64,000 nt of DNA, taken from NCBI GenBank assembly GCA_002751075.1, contig NAOQ01000022.1:96862-160861 (forward strand). The letters run 5' to 3'. The notes beneath the pieces are model-generated. The model searched no databases. It had not been told where the DNA came from and was given only the letters and a program-made list of their open reading frames with translations. Source of the stretch: Ichthyophonus hoferi. Its lineage: Eukaryota; Opisthokonta; Ichthyosporea; Ichthyophonida; Ichthyophonidae. The position numbers and the translations under genes are program-made. This document shows positions 39,860 to 51,355 of this stretch, piece after piece (the first letter of the stretch is position 1; every line of letters begins with the position of its first letter).

Positions 39860-42800
39860 TGTTGCAACATAACATTTTTCTACCCATCTATTTTCTGTTG
39901 ATACACAGTTTACATGCATTTACATTTGAGCCAATGAGCCATTCAAATAAGGAAACAGTAGTATAGCCTTAGAGAGGTAGGATCAGATATTTCTAGTGGG
40001 TCTTTATGACCGTTCATGAGTTGTATTAGCCAATACAAATATTTATGATTGGCTCCATTTTAAGTTATTGAACCTAACAACATTAGTGTTAACCAAAAGT
40101 TAGCACTGGCAGTAAAACGAAGTATAAAAGAAAACAAAAGCACTTGCAACCCACAAGACTTTGCATTTAATTATATATATGTAATAATCACATCGTTATT
40201 GTAATGTCTAATCCACCATTGGCATTTGCATATGATAATCAGTGTCCAGATCTCTTGCTCGTTTAGAACTCAGAGAACTGCTTACTAACATGAACTAGTG
40301 ATAATAGTTATTTTTTACATCGTAACATATCACCCCTTTCTGACTGATCTCATTGTGCAATTTCCACATTTGCACCCAAGCAAATCAAAGTATCAATTCC
40401 CTCTGAATTAGAACAGATGTATAATTACTATAGCCAGGTACCTAGAGAGTCGGTATATAGGCCTTCTATAGAACTTCTACCATTACAAGTGAGCCTTAAG
40501 GACAGATCCGATCAAGTGCCCATTACTACCACTGGCTTAGTCAAACCATGTATTATACAACAATCAATTGGAAACCTCGAAAGCTGTGGGCAAATTGCTA
40601 GAACTACCACAGATTTTAATAGGGTTATAGACCACCACACTTTCACTACAAAGTAGCTCAGCGACACACAGGACAATAAGTTTCTGGCCATTCAGGACAG
40701 GCAACAATTTAACATTCTAGAATACAGTGAATCTCCCGCTCTGTTTCCTTTATCCACAGGAACAGCGGTTTTGACAACAAAGAAAGTGCTTTGTGTCAAG
40801 TCCCCTGCACACCTTCATTTTTTAGAAGTTCTCCGAAAAGTACCTGTTAGCATTACAGGCTCCATTGATTACCTAAGTACGATGAAAACAGTTCAATTGC
40901 AGTTTGAATTTGGACCGCAACCACAAGACTCTCCAGTACCAGAGTCTCCACCCCTAAAAATAGCCCCTTTTCCAGATGAGTTACAGGCTATTGCTTAACG
41001 ACATGAAGACATGGTAGTGTAAATACAACAGCAACAACAATAACAACAACAGCAACAACAAGAAACAGCGAGTGTAGCACCTATAACAAATGATGACACA
41101 ACTCCTTCAAAGATTGGCTATCCAGGAGAGTTCATCTGTTATGGTACCTTCTCAACTGATTTCACAACCGCTACCACCTGTACAACCCGTTTCATCACAA
41201 CCTGCACAATACACCGCATCTCCTGTGTCCAATCTAAACTTCTTGATGGGGACTCGCTTGGGAGATTCATTTGAAACCAGGAGCACCCATCTTTGATTAC
41301 TGCCTCATCAAACTGCTCCCACAAACACTAATGTATCACTACCAGTACTGTCTCCTATAATACCATCTCACTCACAACTCGGACGATCTCCATCTCCATA
41401 TGCCTAATAATTTTGAGCCAACATGGGCACTCAATCCCTCAACTGTATTACCAGGTGTTCATTGTCAATTGATCCTACAAAGATTTTTTGCCAATCAACA
41501 ATTAGCACTTATCCTTTCTACCAGTGGAGTAAAGATATTTATGTCTTCACATATGAGGAGGATACCACACGCTATTACTATTACTGTGCTCCAACTGTTG
41601 AGAAACGGCAATATATTGATTGAGGCGGGTGGTACTCATTGTATTGGAGAATGTTTGGCATGATATTACTTAAATGACCTGGTATGTACAACAGAACGTG
41701 AGTATGCTGCTGTCAAGAATACCAATCCTCAAGAATTCGTCTATGACAATATAACAAAGCTGGCCAAAGTTTTTGAAATAACCTCCACTAACATTATTAC
41801 AGGATGGCATGATGATTTCTCAAGCATCAAAATGGAAAGGGGCGAGTTAGCCTACATTCATGGCATGGCACAAAGCTACTACAACCAAGTTGCATGGTAC
41901 CATCCATCAAATCCTGATGATTCAATTTTGGCTGCTGCTGTTTGGGTTATTTATAAACTGCCTAGGTATGAAAGTGCAGTCACTTGGTTGGAGGCACAAT
42001 GAGACGATTTCCCTCCATGGCAAACAATTATCTGTGCAGTTGAGTCCCAGGAACGTAAGCAGGGCTTCCAAACGTTGGACTACACTGTTTCTACTAATCA
42101 CAAACAATATGACCCTCATAGCAAGTTATACGGTATCACACAAGATAAGTGGGTGCAGGCCAAACCACAACAATTTCTGAAAATCTAATGGGAAGCCTAA
42201 TGGTAACAAGAATTTCAAAGTACAAAATAAATTACATTGTGATTACCACCCTGGCAAGTATATTCGACAGAATACAGTGGATTGCAACCAATACAAAAGT
42301 GGCCTAAATTTTGGAAAGCACTGGGAGGAGTTACAACATAACAAAACGACAACAACAGGTCAACACAAGAACTATTCAACTTTGCAGCCAATTCACCAAA
42401 GATCCCATCTCACTTGCATATGCAGGTTCAGTAACTTTAGCATTGGGTTTTCCAAAGGGAAGCTTCATGCTAGATTCTGGTGTAAACATGCACGTCTGCT
42501 CAACACTGGTAGCGTTTGCAGAGAGCACTCCTGTGAACATCCTAATCACCAAGGCTGATGGTAACCAGACTGTAGCAATGCTGACAAGGATGGTAAGATT
42601 AAGGTCACATCTGACTGCAAAAATTATTGTATTAAAACCAGTGCTCTGTGTGCAGTCAGTACCGAACAATTTATTTTCTATCTCTGCTCTTCACGGGGCT
42701 AGATGACGTCACCACTTTCTCAGCCAATCAAGCAACGGTTGCACTCTACGGCCACACCATTCTTATTGGCCACCCTTACAAGAGTGATCTCTACCTCCTC

Positions 42801-45441
42801 AATGCTGACATTTTCTCTCCTTACACCCCTTCCGGTAGCCTGATCCTAATAGTGGAACCAGACATCAACACTGCTAAGGTTACAGGCCTTGCCACATGGG
42901 CAACTGATGATAACACCGCCTATATTCCATCAGCCACAAGTGTAATAATGCATGCATTGTGGCATAATTGCTTCATGCGTCCATCAGACACTTGTTTTCA
43001 GCAGGCTCTTCTTTACTTAAGAAACTGATACCATCAACAGACAGCTTGCCATGTGACAATTGTGCTATCTTTAAGATCACCAGATCACAGTTTCTATCCG
43101 GAACCATACACTCATCCTGTCCACTAGAGCAAATCTATAGTGATCTTATTGGCCCACTGAGGAAATTCACAGACAATTTCTGTTGAATTGTGTCATTTAT
43201 CGACGAGGTCAAACACTATACAAGTGTGCTTTGCATGACCCAGAAGTGTGATATTCTCAAATGTTTCCATATATTCAAAGTGGTAGCAGAATCCTTACAC
43301 GGGCCCTTCAAAATTGCTCACCTCCTTTCTGATCAATGATGCAAGTATCTCAACTGGGAATTTCAAAGGTACCTTCATGAGGAGGGGATTACCCATCTCA
43401 ATACCTTGCCATATGCCCCCTCTAGCAATAGTATTAGCGAATGAATGAACTATCAATTACGACAAATGTAATAGATTTCCTTAACTCAGGCCAACATGCC
43501 AACCCAGTTCTGGAGTTATGTTCTTCACATGGCAATCTACACTCATAATATGAGCTCAATCATAGCCATAGGTAATGAAACGGTGCCATACGAACTATGG
43601 CACAAAAAGAGGGCGCCAGTAGAATAACTGTGTACCTTTGGCTGTAAAGTCTGCTTGACGACATTGCCACCTGGACCTTGAATAAGCAGCCAGATATGGG
43701 AACTACTGTCTTGCATAATCTATGAGAGTTTCACCACAAACTAGATGACAAAGGACAAGTAGTCACGTGCAAGGCATGCCTTGTGGCACAAGGGTCCCAG
43801 GAAAACAGGAGCGTGTATTATCAGGCTATTTCGAGTCCAGTATGCTCATTTGTAGCTATTAGACTCTTGCTAAACATGGCAGGAGCCCAAGGGTATGATC
43901 TAGTACAACTAGATATCAAGGCCGCCTATTTACATAGCTACCCAGAGCCACCAGTATATCTAGAGCAACTGTCAATGTGTGTGGAATCAGATAAACGGGG
44001 ACACATTTGCAAATTGAGCTAAAGCCTCTATGGACTTCATCCCTCTGGACTACTGTGGAACAGAGCACTGGATGCTTTCCTATAGTCAATATATTTTCAC
44101 CCTTTAGAGATTGTTTCCTGTCTATAAAAATCTCATGAAAAAACAGGGTTCATGTGCATCTGTATTTATGTTGATAATATGCTTATCTGCTCAGAAAATG
44201 TCAAGGTTTGAGAGTGCTTCATCAACACGATTTCGTCCAAGAACCCTACCAAGTCCATAGGATCCCCCAGCTCCTTCCTTGGCTACGCAATCAGCAAGAA
44301 TTGAGAAGGCTTCATTATACTATGTCAACAGGGATATATCACGGAAATAGTGAAGAGCTATCAGCAACACGATGAACGACCAATGCACACACATATCCTT
44401 ACTGAGCACATACAGTCTCCAAACAATGAGAACACAAGTCATAAACCTTGTGACTTGGTTACATATGCTTCTCTAATTGAGTGCCTAATATGGATTAGTA
44501 AATCCAGTAGACTAAACATCATCTTTAGTGTGGCCCTTCTCGCCAGGTACTCTACCAAGCCCAATATAGAGCACTACGAGATGTGGTTACACCTTCCTAG
44601 GTACCTAAGCACATATCCAGCAGACCGTAGTATACAAACCTAGACTCATCAGTCTGACTGGCTACTTGTACGCAGATTTTTTGACAAAAGGGTACCAGGA
44701 TGCCTAGAGTACCAGCGGCTACTGCATCTTCCTAGCCGCAGGATAGGAACAGAAGAAGCAGCCCATTTGTGCACTCTCATCAACAAGTGAATTTGTCAGC
44801 ATGGCCGCTACCACACGACTGATTGGATACATTGCAACCTCAATGATTGGACTAGGCTTCGACACTGAGAGAGTACTACTGTATGACAACAATACGAGTG
44901 CTGTACCACTACGCAGCCAGACATGTGTTCTTAAAAACACACACCATATTGCTGTCCATTTCCACTACATCAGGGAAGCGGTAAACAATAATGAGATTGA
45001 AGTCAGAAGCCTCTCATCTGCGGATTAAGTTGCTGACTGCCTGACCAAACCATTTGGACCTGGACCATTCCAAGTAGTCAAGAACTTAACGCGCCTACAA
45101 AATCAGTCACAGGCAAAAAATATCTTGGACCACGTAAATAAAAACACATACTGAATTAACAGTCTTTCTTTTTCTTTTGGCTCTCTCTAACGTTTAAGCC
45201 AATGGGAGAGTGTTATAAGATTGTTAACTCGGAATGAATACAGTTCAAAATTGATTTGTTGAAACATTGCATGCACTTACATTTGAGCTAATGAGCCATT
45301 CAAATAAGGAAACAGCAGTACAACCTTATAGAAGAGATAGGATCTGGCATTCCTAGTGGGTCTGTATGACCTTAGATGAGTTGTATTAGTCAATACAAAT
45401 ATTTATATTTGGCTCCACATAAGTTATTGAACCTAGCTACA
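39860..45441 (+). mobile_element. Fossil Ty1/copia-like LTR retrotransposon, near full length
   Basis: The 5' LTR is about 39860-40082 and the 3' LTR 45211-45441, each about 225-231 bp. Related blocks include CAATGAGCCATTCAAATAAG and CTAGTGGGTCT. A primer-site-like segment (GTTAACCAAA) follows the 5' LTR, and a purine-rich GGGAGAG precedes the 3' LTR. The order is gag-like (from about 40204, with a CAA-rich stretch near 41025), protease-like LDSG near 42472, integrase zinc-binding and core remnants (about 42.9-43.5 kb), reverse transcriptase (LDIKAAYLHS, near 43910) and RNase H (DNNTSAV, near 44885). Integrase preceding RT is the Ty1/copia order. The element is broken, with more than ten disabling changes. 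The LTRs differ at roughly a fifth of positions by eye, so the insertion is old. Confidence 0.92.
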
Positions 45442-45600
45442 TTGGTGACTATTACTACCACTGGTTTAGTAAAACCATTTATTATACAGCAATCAATTGG
45501 AGACCCTGAAGGCTGTGGAAAAGTCGCTAAAACTACTACAGATTCTGATAAAAACCAAATGAAAACAAGACATGTAGAGATTAAGACCGTTTAAGTCCTG
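45442..45600 (+). mobile_element. Second gag-region fragment beyond the 3' LTR
   Basis: Directly after the 3' LTR the sequence does not return to host DNA. It continues with a primer-site-like TTGGTG, then about 140 bp matching the gag region at 40517-40640 of the same element (ATTACTACCACTGG and CAGCAATCAATTGGAGACC). The LTR is therefore shared with, or abuts, part of a second copy. This fits tandem insertion or recombination between LTRs. It is a fossil. Confidence 0.75.
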
Positions 45601-45990
45601 TTATTCATGCTGTACTCGGAAATTTATTAAACCAAATCATTTAAAATTCACTGTTTTAATCTACATACAATGCAACCCGTAAAGCCACTCGGATACGTCT
45701 GCATAAAGGAAACCTTTGCTATTTAAGAAAATCAGCGTACAATTTATAAAGAAAAGAGGAAAAGAATATGAAAAACATCGAAAATAAGCATTTAAATTAG
45801 TCATCAATGGGTGGACATGGCTACAAGGGTATAGTAGCTATGTAAAAGGCAGTTTCATTTTCTAATGTAGCCAATAGAAGGATGAGTGTGATTATAATGA
45901 CTTATTGTTAAAAATATATCCTGTTATACAATGAACAAAAAATATATGAAATAAAAATAGTTACGCACATAGGCTCTAAAACTACTCTTG
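45601..45990. other. CRTC-like gene 3' flank
   Basis: AT-rich sequence between element remnants and the minus-strand CRTC-like stop codon. On the minus strand an AATAAA occurs near 45625, which may serve as polyadenylation signal for the CRTC-like gene. Nothing else is visible. Confidence 0.4.
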
Positions 45991-48900
45991 CTAGTACGTA
46001 TTCTGGTTTGCACCTAAGGGGCTTTGAAAGGCTACAGGATATGAGCCATGAGACGTATAATTGTGTCCACTCCCATAGTAACTATCGGTATGCGAGTTAT
46101 CGGTATGGTCGTTCTCCAGATTGAAGGCTTCACCAGTGTATGGTCTTGGTGAGGTGGCAGGTGACGAGACAGAGTACGGATTACTCAATGAGGAACTAAC
46201 GTAGTCCCCGTTGGGATACACCTTGACTTTCCCACCCACTCCATGTGCATTTGATCGAACCTGTATGTGAAAATATATGAGCTTTGGTAAACGGCCAAGG
46301 GGGTAAAAGAAAAACAGCTGCGCAATTTACATAAATCAAGATATCATACATTAATTAGAAAGACTTTATTCCCCATCATACTATTTCACATAAAATCTCT
46401 TGGTCAAAATTGCATGACATCAAGTACCCGATACAGAGATACACATACCTAATTTGCTCTTACATAAACTCAAACAACTACATATATGCAAACACTGTCC
46501 AGCTCAACGATGGTAATTAAGACTAAAAAAGAATGGCGGTAGAAAAATGCAAAAGGTGCACAGCAACAGTTTCTACAAACACCAGCTTTCCCTTATACCA
46601 ACTAGTATCGTAAAGTGATAATGACCACAGTCATAACCACACCAGCTATAAACCGCCACTGGTCCAGACAAACACAAACCAATGCTCACATTGCATTGCA
46701 TTATAGACATATATAACATGCAAAGGAAACTTACCCGCATAGAATGACCACACCTGCAAGAGAATGGATCATCAATAAGCTTTGGTCGTGGTTGTAGTCG
46801 TAAGGAACCACTGCGTCTTCTCAAGAATGAATTTCCTGTGTAGATAATCTTGTATTAGGTTTAAGATAGCAGGTCAAATATTATCCCAATGAACATATAA
46901 GGAAGGAAGGAAAGAGTATAAGAGTTGATATCCCTGGGTATGCGCACTAATGCATAGTGTGCATAGTCATGATGGGAACAGTTACAATATCACCCAAATA
47001 CAAACTAAATGATAGAATCGGCAAAACGCGTTCATAAAACAAAATAGATACATATGAAATATATATATATCCCCAGTGGTTCAGTTGGAAACTAAGACGG
47101 TATACTCTTCTAACTAATCATAATAACCCTTTTAACATACCACGAGGTGTAACCATCCCTGATCCATTTGTTGACGCATGTTCGCTGTTATCATCATTAT
47201 GAGGAATGCAGGCAGGGAACTGTGTATTGGTAGGGCTATCCGATCGTAGAAGGAAATCAATAGAAAACATGCTTGATTTACCCTCCATATCTTGACTACC
47301 ACCACCGGAACCGTCTGCAGGACCGTTTGAACCCTCTGTTTGCTTGGGTGATCCTAGACCCTGAACACCCTCAATCTCGTCTCTAATCCTATCTGCAATG
47401 GAGACATTGCCAGGGGAAGGGGTCAAGGAGTACCTCCTACCGCCAGGAGGAACATCGTTATACAGGTTCATATTCACAGGGGAAGATCCAATGCCTGGTC
47501 CATTGCAGAACGGGGACTTTCTTGGTGAGGTATAACCATAGTCATGGCCCGGCAAGGAACCGGACAAGCATGGCATGCTAGAGCAAAAATTGCTATTGTA
47601 CTCATTCGTCCTTTCTATGTGTTGAGGTATAGCATGTGAGTCGAGGGGTTGAGGTTTCTTATGGTAAGAACCATTTCCTCCAGAATTATGGATATCGTTA
47701 AAATGACTGCTTTTATTCATCAATATAGTATCATAGGATCCTGGTTGAAACAAGCAATCTCTTTTTGATTCGTTAGGACGCACAGGGCTATCTTCACAAA
47801 AACTATTAGTATCAGGTGTTTGTTGTATGGGAGATTGGGGTATAAAATTAGTAGTATCCATAGGAGGAAGAAAAGGAGGCTTCTGCATCTCCATCACCAT
47901 TACTTCTTCTAAATCATTTTGTCTTTGTTTCTGCAAAGCAATCTTTTCGCTAAATCGTCGGGGATTAAAAGCATTTTTGATCTCCAGTCCCGTCATTTGC
48001 TGTGGGATTAGTACGGCAAGTCAATATATAGTAGTCTTGGAATAATTTGACATAACGAAGGTGTGAATGAATTAACACAATAATATATAATACCTTTAAC
48101 ACTTAGATGTTTGAATAATAAAACCTTAAAACTTATATATGCAATATGACTGGGGGGATAGATATAACTTCTATCCTCTTTAACTAAGCAACAGTGTAAA
48201 ACATAATAAGTATCCCCGCACAGCAATAGCTTATAGGTAAGAACCTCGCACTATATCATTATTACCTCTACAAAATAGTGCAAAAAAATATTGCACCATT
48301 TATTTTAACACTTGTTTTAGCTATGAAAAAAATACTTAAGAGTATGGAGTCATCATAATTAAATAATATATGAGAACCAGTATGTGACAGGTATGATAGG
48401 ATTGCAGTAGACTATAAGCACGCATTATTAAAGGGAATAAAAAAAATAGATAACACTATTAAACGCAAATGAAGGAAGATCCGAATAATTCAGTAAATAT
48501 GTGCGCTTTGAGGGTGTGCGGGTAGGATTGGTATATAATATATATAAAAACATTATTAAAAGAAGAGGGTTTGGAACGAAGCATCAAAAGAGAATAAGAG
48601 AAAGTATATTAGTTGGATATTAAAATGCATATTTATTAGTTCCTGCTGTACGCTATCGCTTTCTGGTTAAAATATAAACTTTACAAGTAGAAAAGATAAT
48701 AATATGGTAGGATGAGATATATATATATAAAAGCAAAGAAAAACTCGTAGGCTAAGTACAAATTGGATACTCGGTCAACCAACAAGACGCCATAGAGGGA
48801 GGATATAGCTATTACAATAATATAAAGAGGAGCTAAATAAGAAAATGTATGTAAACACTCTTTCACTCGTTTGCCCACTGAGGCGACAGAGGTTGGGACA

Positions 48901-49551
48901 TAAAGGCATTCGTAGATATCAACACAAATAATATAAAACAATTAAAAATAAGTATTACTGTACAATAGTTAACATATTGATTACTATATCACTAAATATC
49001 AACTTAATATACTTTAACAAAAGGACACAAAACTAGCATTGCAAAGACAATTCCATAACTAAATTTTGACCAAGCTAAAAACCAGTATACAAAGACCATA
49101 GTTTTAATGCTGCAGGAAAAAGGTGCATGTTAAACAATTAAACTGAACACGCGCATAGAATATACAGTTAGAACCATTATAAATATTACGGAAAATGGTA
49201 GTGGTACAAAAAAAAGCACGAGTAATAGCAAGAAACCATGTTGCAACCAAACAGACGTTAGACCTTAGTGCTTTTTCTCCCAGGAATAAATATTAATAAT
49301 ACATGGGAATTTACGAATAAAAGATAAAACGTACAAAAAAACACTAAATGAGAAGGGTGGAAAATATAAACTTTGGTATGTATGTTACCACAACCATAGA
49401 ACATGAATGCATGTTGGCACCCTACCTGTAGTAATTCATCGATTTCACGTTGACGGGTTTGCTGCTGTGCAATCTTGTCAGCAAACCGCCGTGGGGTGTC
49501 ACAAACCTTTGCCTCCCATGCTTGTTGGACGCTACTGAGATGGCTTGACAT
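45991..49551 (-). CDS. CRTC-like: CREB-regulated transcription coactivator-like protein, duplicated CREB-binding segment
   Basis: Four phase-consistent exons: 49426-49551, 47141-47999, 46735-46835, 45991-46260, giving about 451 residues. CRTC proteins bind the bZIP of CREB through a basic helical N-terminal segment (NPRKFSEKIAL in vertebrates). Exon 1 encodes TPRRFADKIAQQQTRQ (residues ~19-34). Exon 2 encodes NPRRFSEKIALQKQRQ (residues ~54-69). These are two such segments in tandem, 35 residues apart. Exon 2 begins CAG-ATG, so an internal promoter could give a one-segment form. Further on, LLRSDSPT resembles the L-x-R-S-x-S core of SIK/AMPK phosphorylation sites that control nuclear entry in the family. 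RRYSLTPS and RRRSGS are other basophilic candidates. The C-terminal half is Ser/Asn/Gly/Tyr-rich, and I do not recognise the family transactivation motif there. The N-terminal assignment is strong; overall orthology is less certain. Confidence 0.78.
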
Positions 49552-49835
49552 GATAAACCGTTAAAGTTTTTTCCCCAGACAGTCAGGCTAGTTGGCTTTG
49601 TGTAGTCTTTAAAACAGCCAAAAATTCAGATAACCTTGAGGTAAAAGCCTAAATTGTTTTTATAGAAAAATTAATAATAATAAAATACACTAGTGATGGC
49701 ATTTAAAAAAATAAAATAAAAAATAAAAAACTGGGACTAAAGATAATAGGAGTACACAATACAAGACAGTTGCATACAACACTACATCTTTCAAATACTG
49801 GTGCAAAGTTATGTACAAGAATTCCTATGTACAAA

Positions 49836-49843
49836 TGACGTCA
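49836..49843. promoter_or_regulatory. CRE palindrome 1 upstream of CRTC-like gene
   Basis: TGACGTCA lies 285 bases from the CRTC-like start codon. It is the consensus CREB/ATF site. Additional half-sites (TGACG at 49984, CGTCA at 50197 and 50221) cluster nearby. Confidence 0.6.
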
Positions 49844-50242
49844 ATGATTCAATGGTTCTTATCGGCCGGTTACCTTGGGGCTTCACCAGATTGGCACGCG
49901 TGTGTCACTGACATGTGCGGGATAGAGTTAGAAGGTTAAACAAGCCATATGGCTGGCTTAAAATATATGCCAGAGCAAAAAGATGACGTGATTTGAAAAA
50001 CGTGACTTATTTTTGTTTATATTTATACTTCACTACTAATGGTTGATAACCATTTTCAAAGACAATAAAAAATTATTTTCTAAAGATCTTCAAATTATTG
50101 TTACCAAATGTTAATTTACCGTCATATTTTATATGTTTTATGTGTACCAAGTCATGGTCATGCACAAAATATATTCAAATTTTTTCTCTGGGTTCACGTC
50201 ATATTTAATTGTCATGGAAACGTCATCTAGCATAAGTTACAG

Positions 50243-50250
50243 TGACGTCA
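50243..50250. promoter_or_regulatory. CRE palindrome 2 upstream of CRTC-like gene
   Basis: A second perfect TGACGTCA within GTGACGTCAC, 692 bases from the start codon. With the first site and the half-sites it forms a cluster over about 420 bases. Confidence 0.55.
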
Positions 50251-51355
50251 CAAAGGGGTCTGGAAAAATAAAAATAATTATAAGATATGTAATACAAACT
50301 TACCATATGAAGGACCCCAACATGGGATTTAAAAACAGACAATCAGAAGCAGTTGGGATACAACCGTATGTTAATAGGAATAAGAAAAGAGCAAAAGATA
50401 TTAGTATTACGTTGGAAATATTAATGTCCAATTAGATTCATAAGAAGATAAGAAGAAAAATGAAAGTACGAAACAAACTGGTGTAGATTACGGATAAATA
50501 TAAAACTATCAAAAATGAAAAATATAATGACGACATCATTTGATTTTGATTTTCCAAAAATGTAGTCATGCAAATCTAGATCTGGACCTTCTGATCTAGA
50601 TGATAGCTTTAGATGAATTTGCAAAGTTAGATCTTGAAATAATTAAAAAGACGTATTTATCTTACAATATAATTTATAATCAAACCGTATAAAAGCATTG
50701 TAGTAATTTTTTCTTTACCGTCCATTTATTTTATCTAAAACAATAAATGCTTCTTAACAATAAATGATCAAAATAAAATTAATATATTATCTTTTAGTAT
50801 AAAAACTATGGTTAATAGTCTCTGTGTTCATGAACAATTGTTTAGTTTGCCCAATAATACAGTGCTGATCTATTTCACCAATAGATTAGGCACACGTGGC
50901 TAAAATGAACTAGAATTGGTCAATAGCATTGTTAATTGACAATGTTATGTATTTTTTTTTTGTAATTAGGACATAGGCATAGCAAATTGAAAGACAAGTA
51001 ATGCCTTTTGCGTTCTTCGAGGTTTGAAGGCAATAATCTCTTTGGAATGAGCAATATCTACTCCGATGTTACCTACATTTGGATTCTTTTAAAACTAATT
51101 CTATAATATATAATGATTTAGTCAGTGCTACCTAAGAAGGACTTTTAATATATAGTACGTGGCGGAGAAAATATATATAAATCCCTGAAACTGAAGTTTT
51201 TGTATGACAATGATCTTAGCCTCTTCCTGAAAAAAAAAATTTGTAATCCCACCAAAAGAGGTGATTAACTAACAATTCCCGCTTTTATCAAAACGTCAAT
51301 GTGATCCAAACATACAACTAATGAAATTATGTGTACCTGCTATTTAAAGAAAACT

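Larger units (their letters stand above)
49552..51355. other. CRTC-like upstream region and intergenic
   Basis: This contains two perfect CREs and several CRE half-sites (listed separately) within 700 bases of the CRTC-like start codon. Beyond about 50.3 kb it is plain AT-rich sequence with no recognised gene. Confidence 0.5.
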
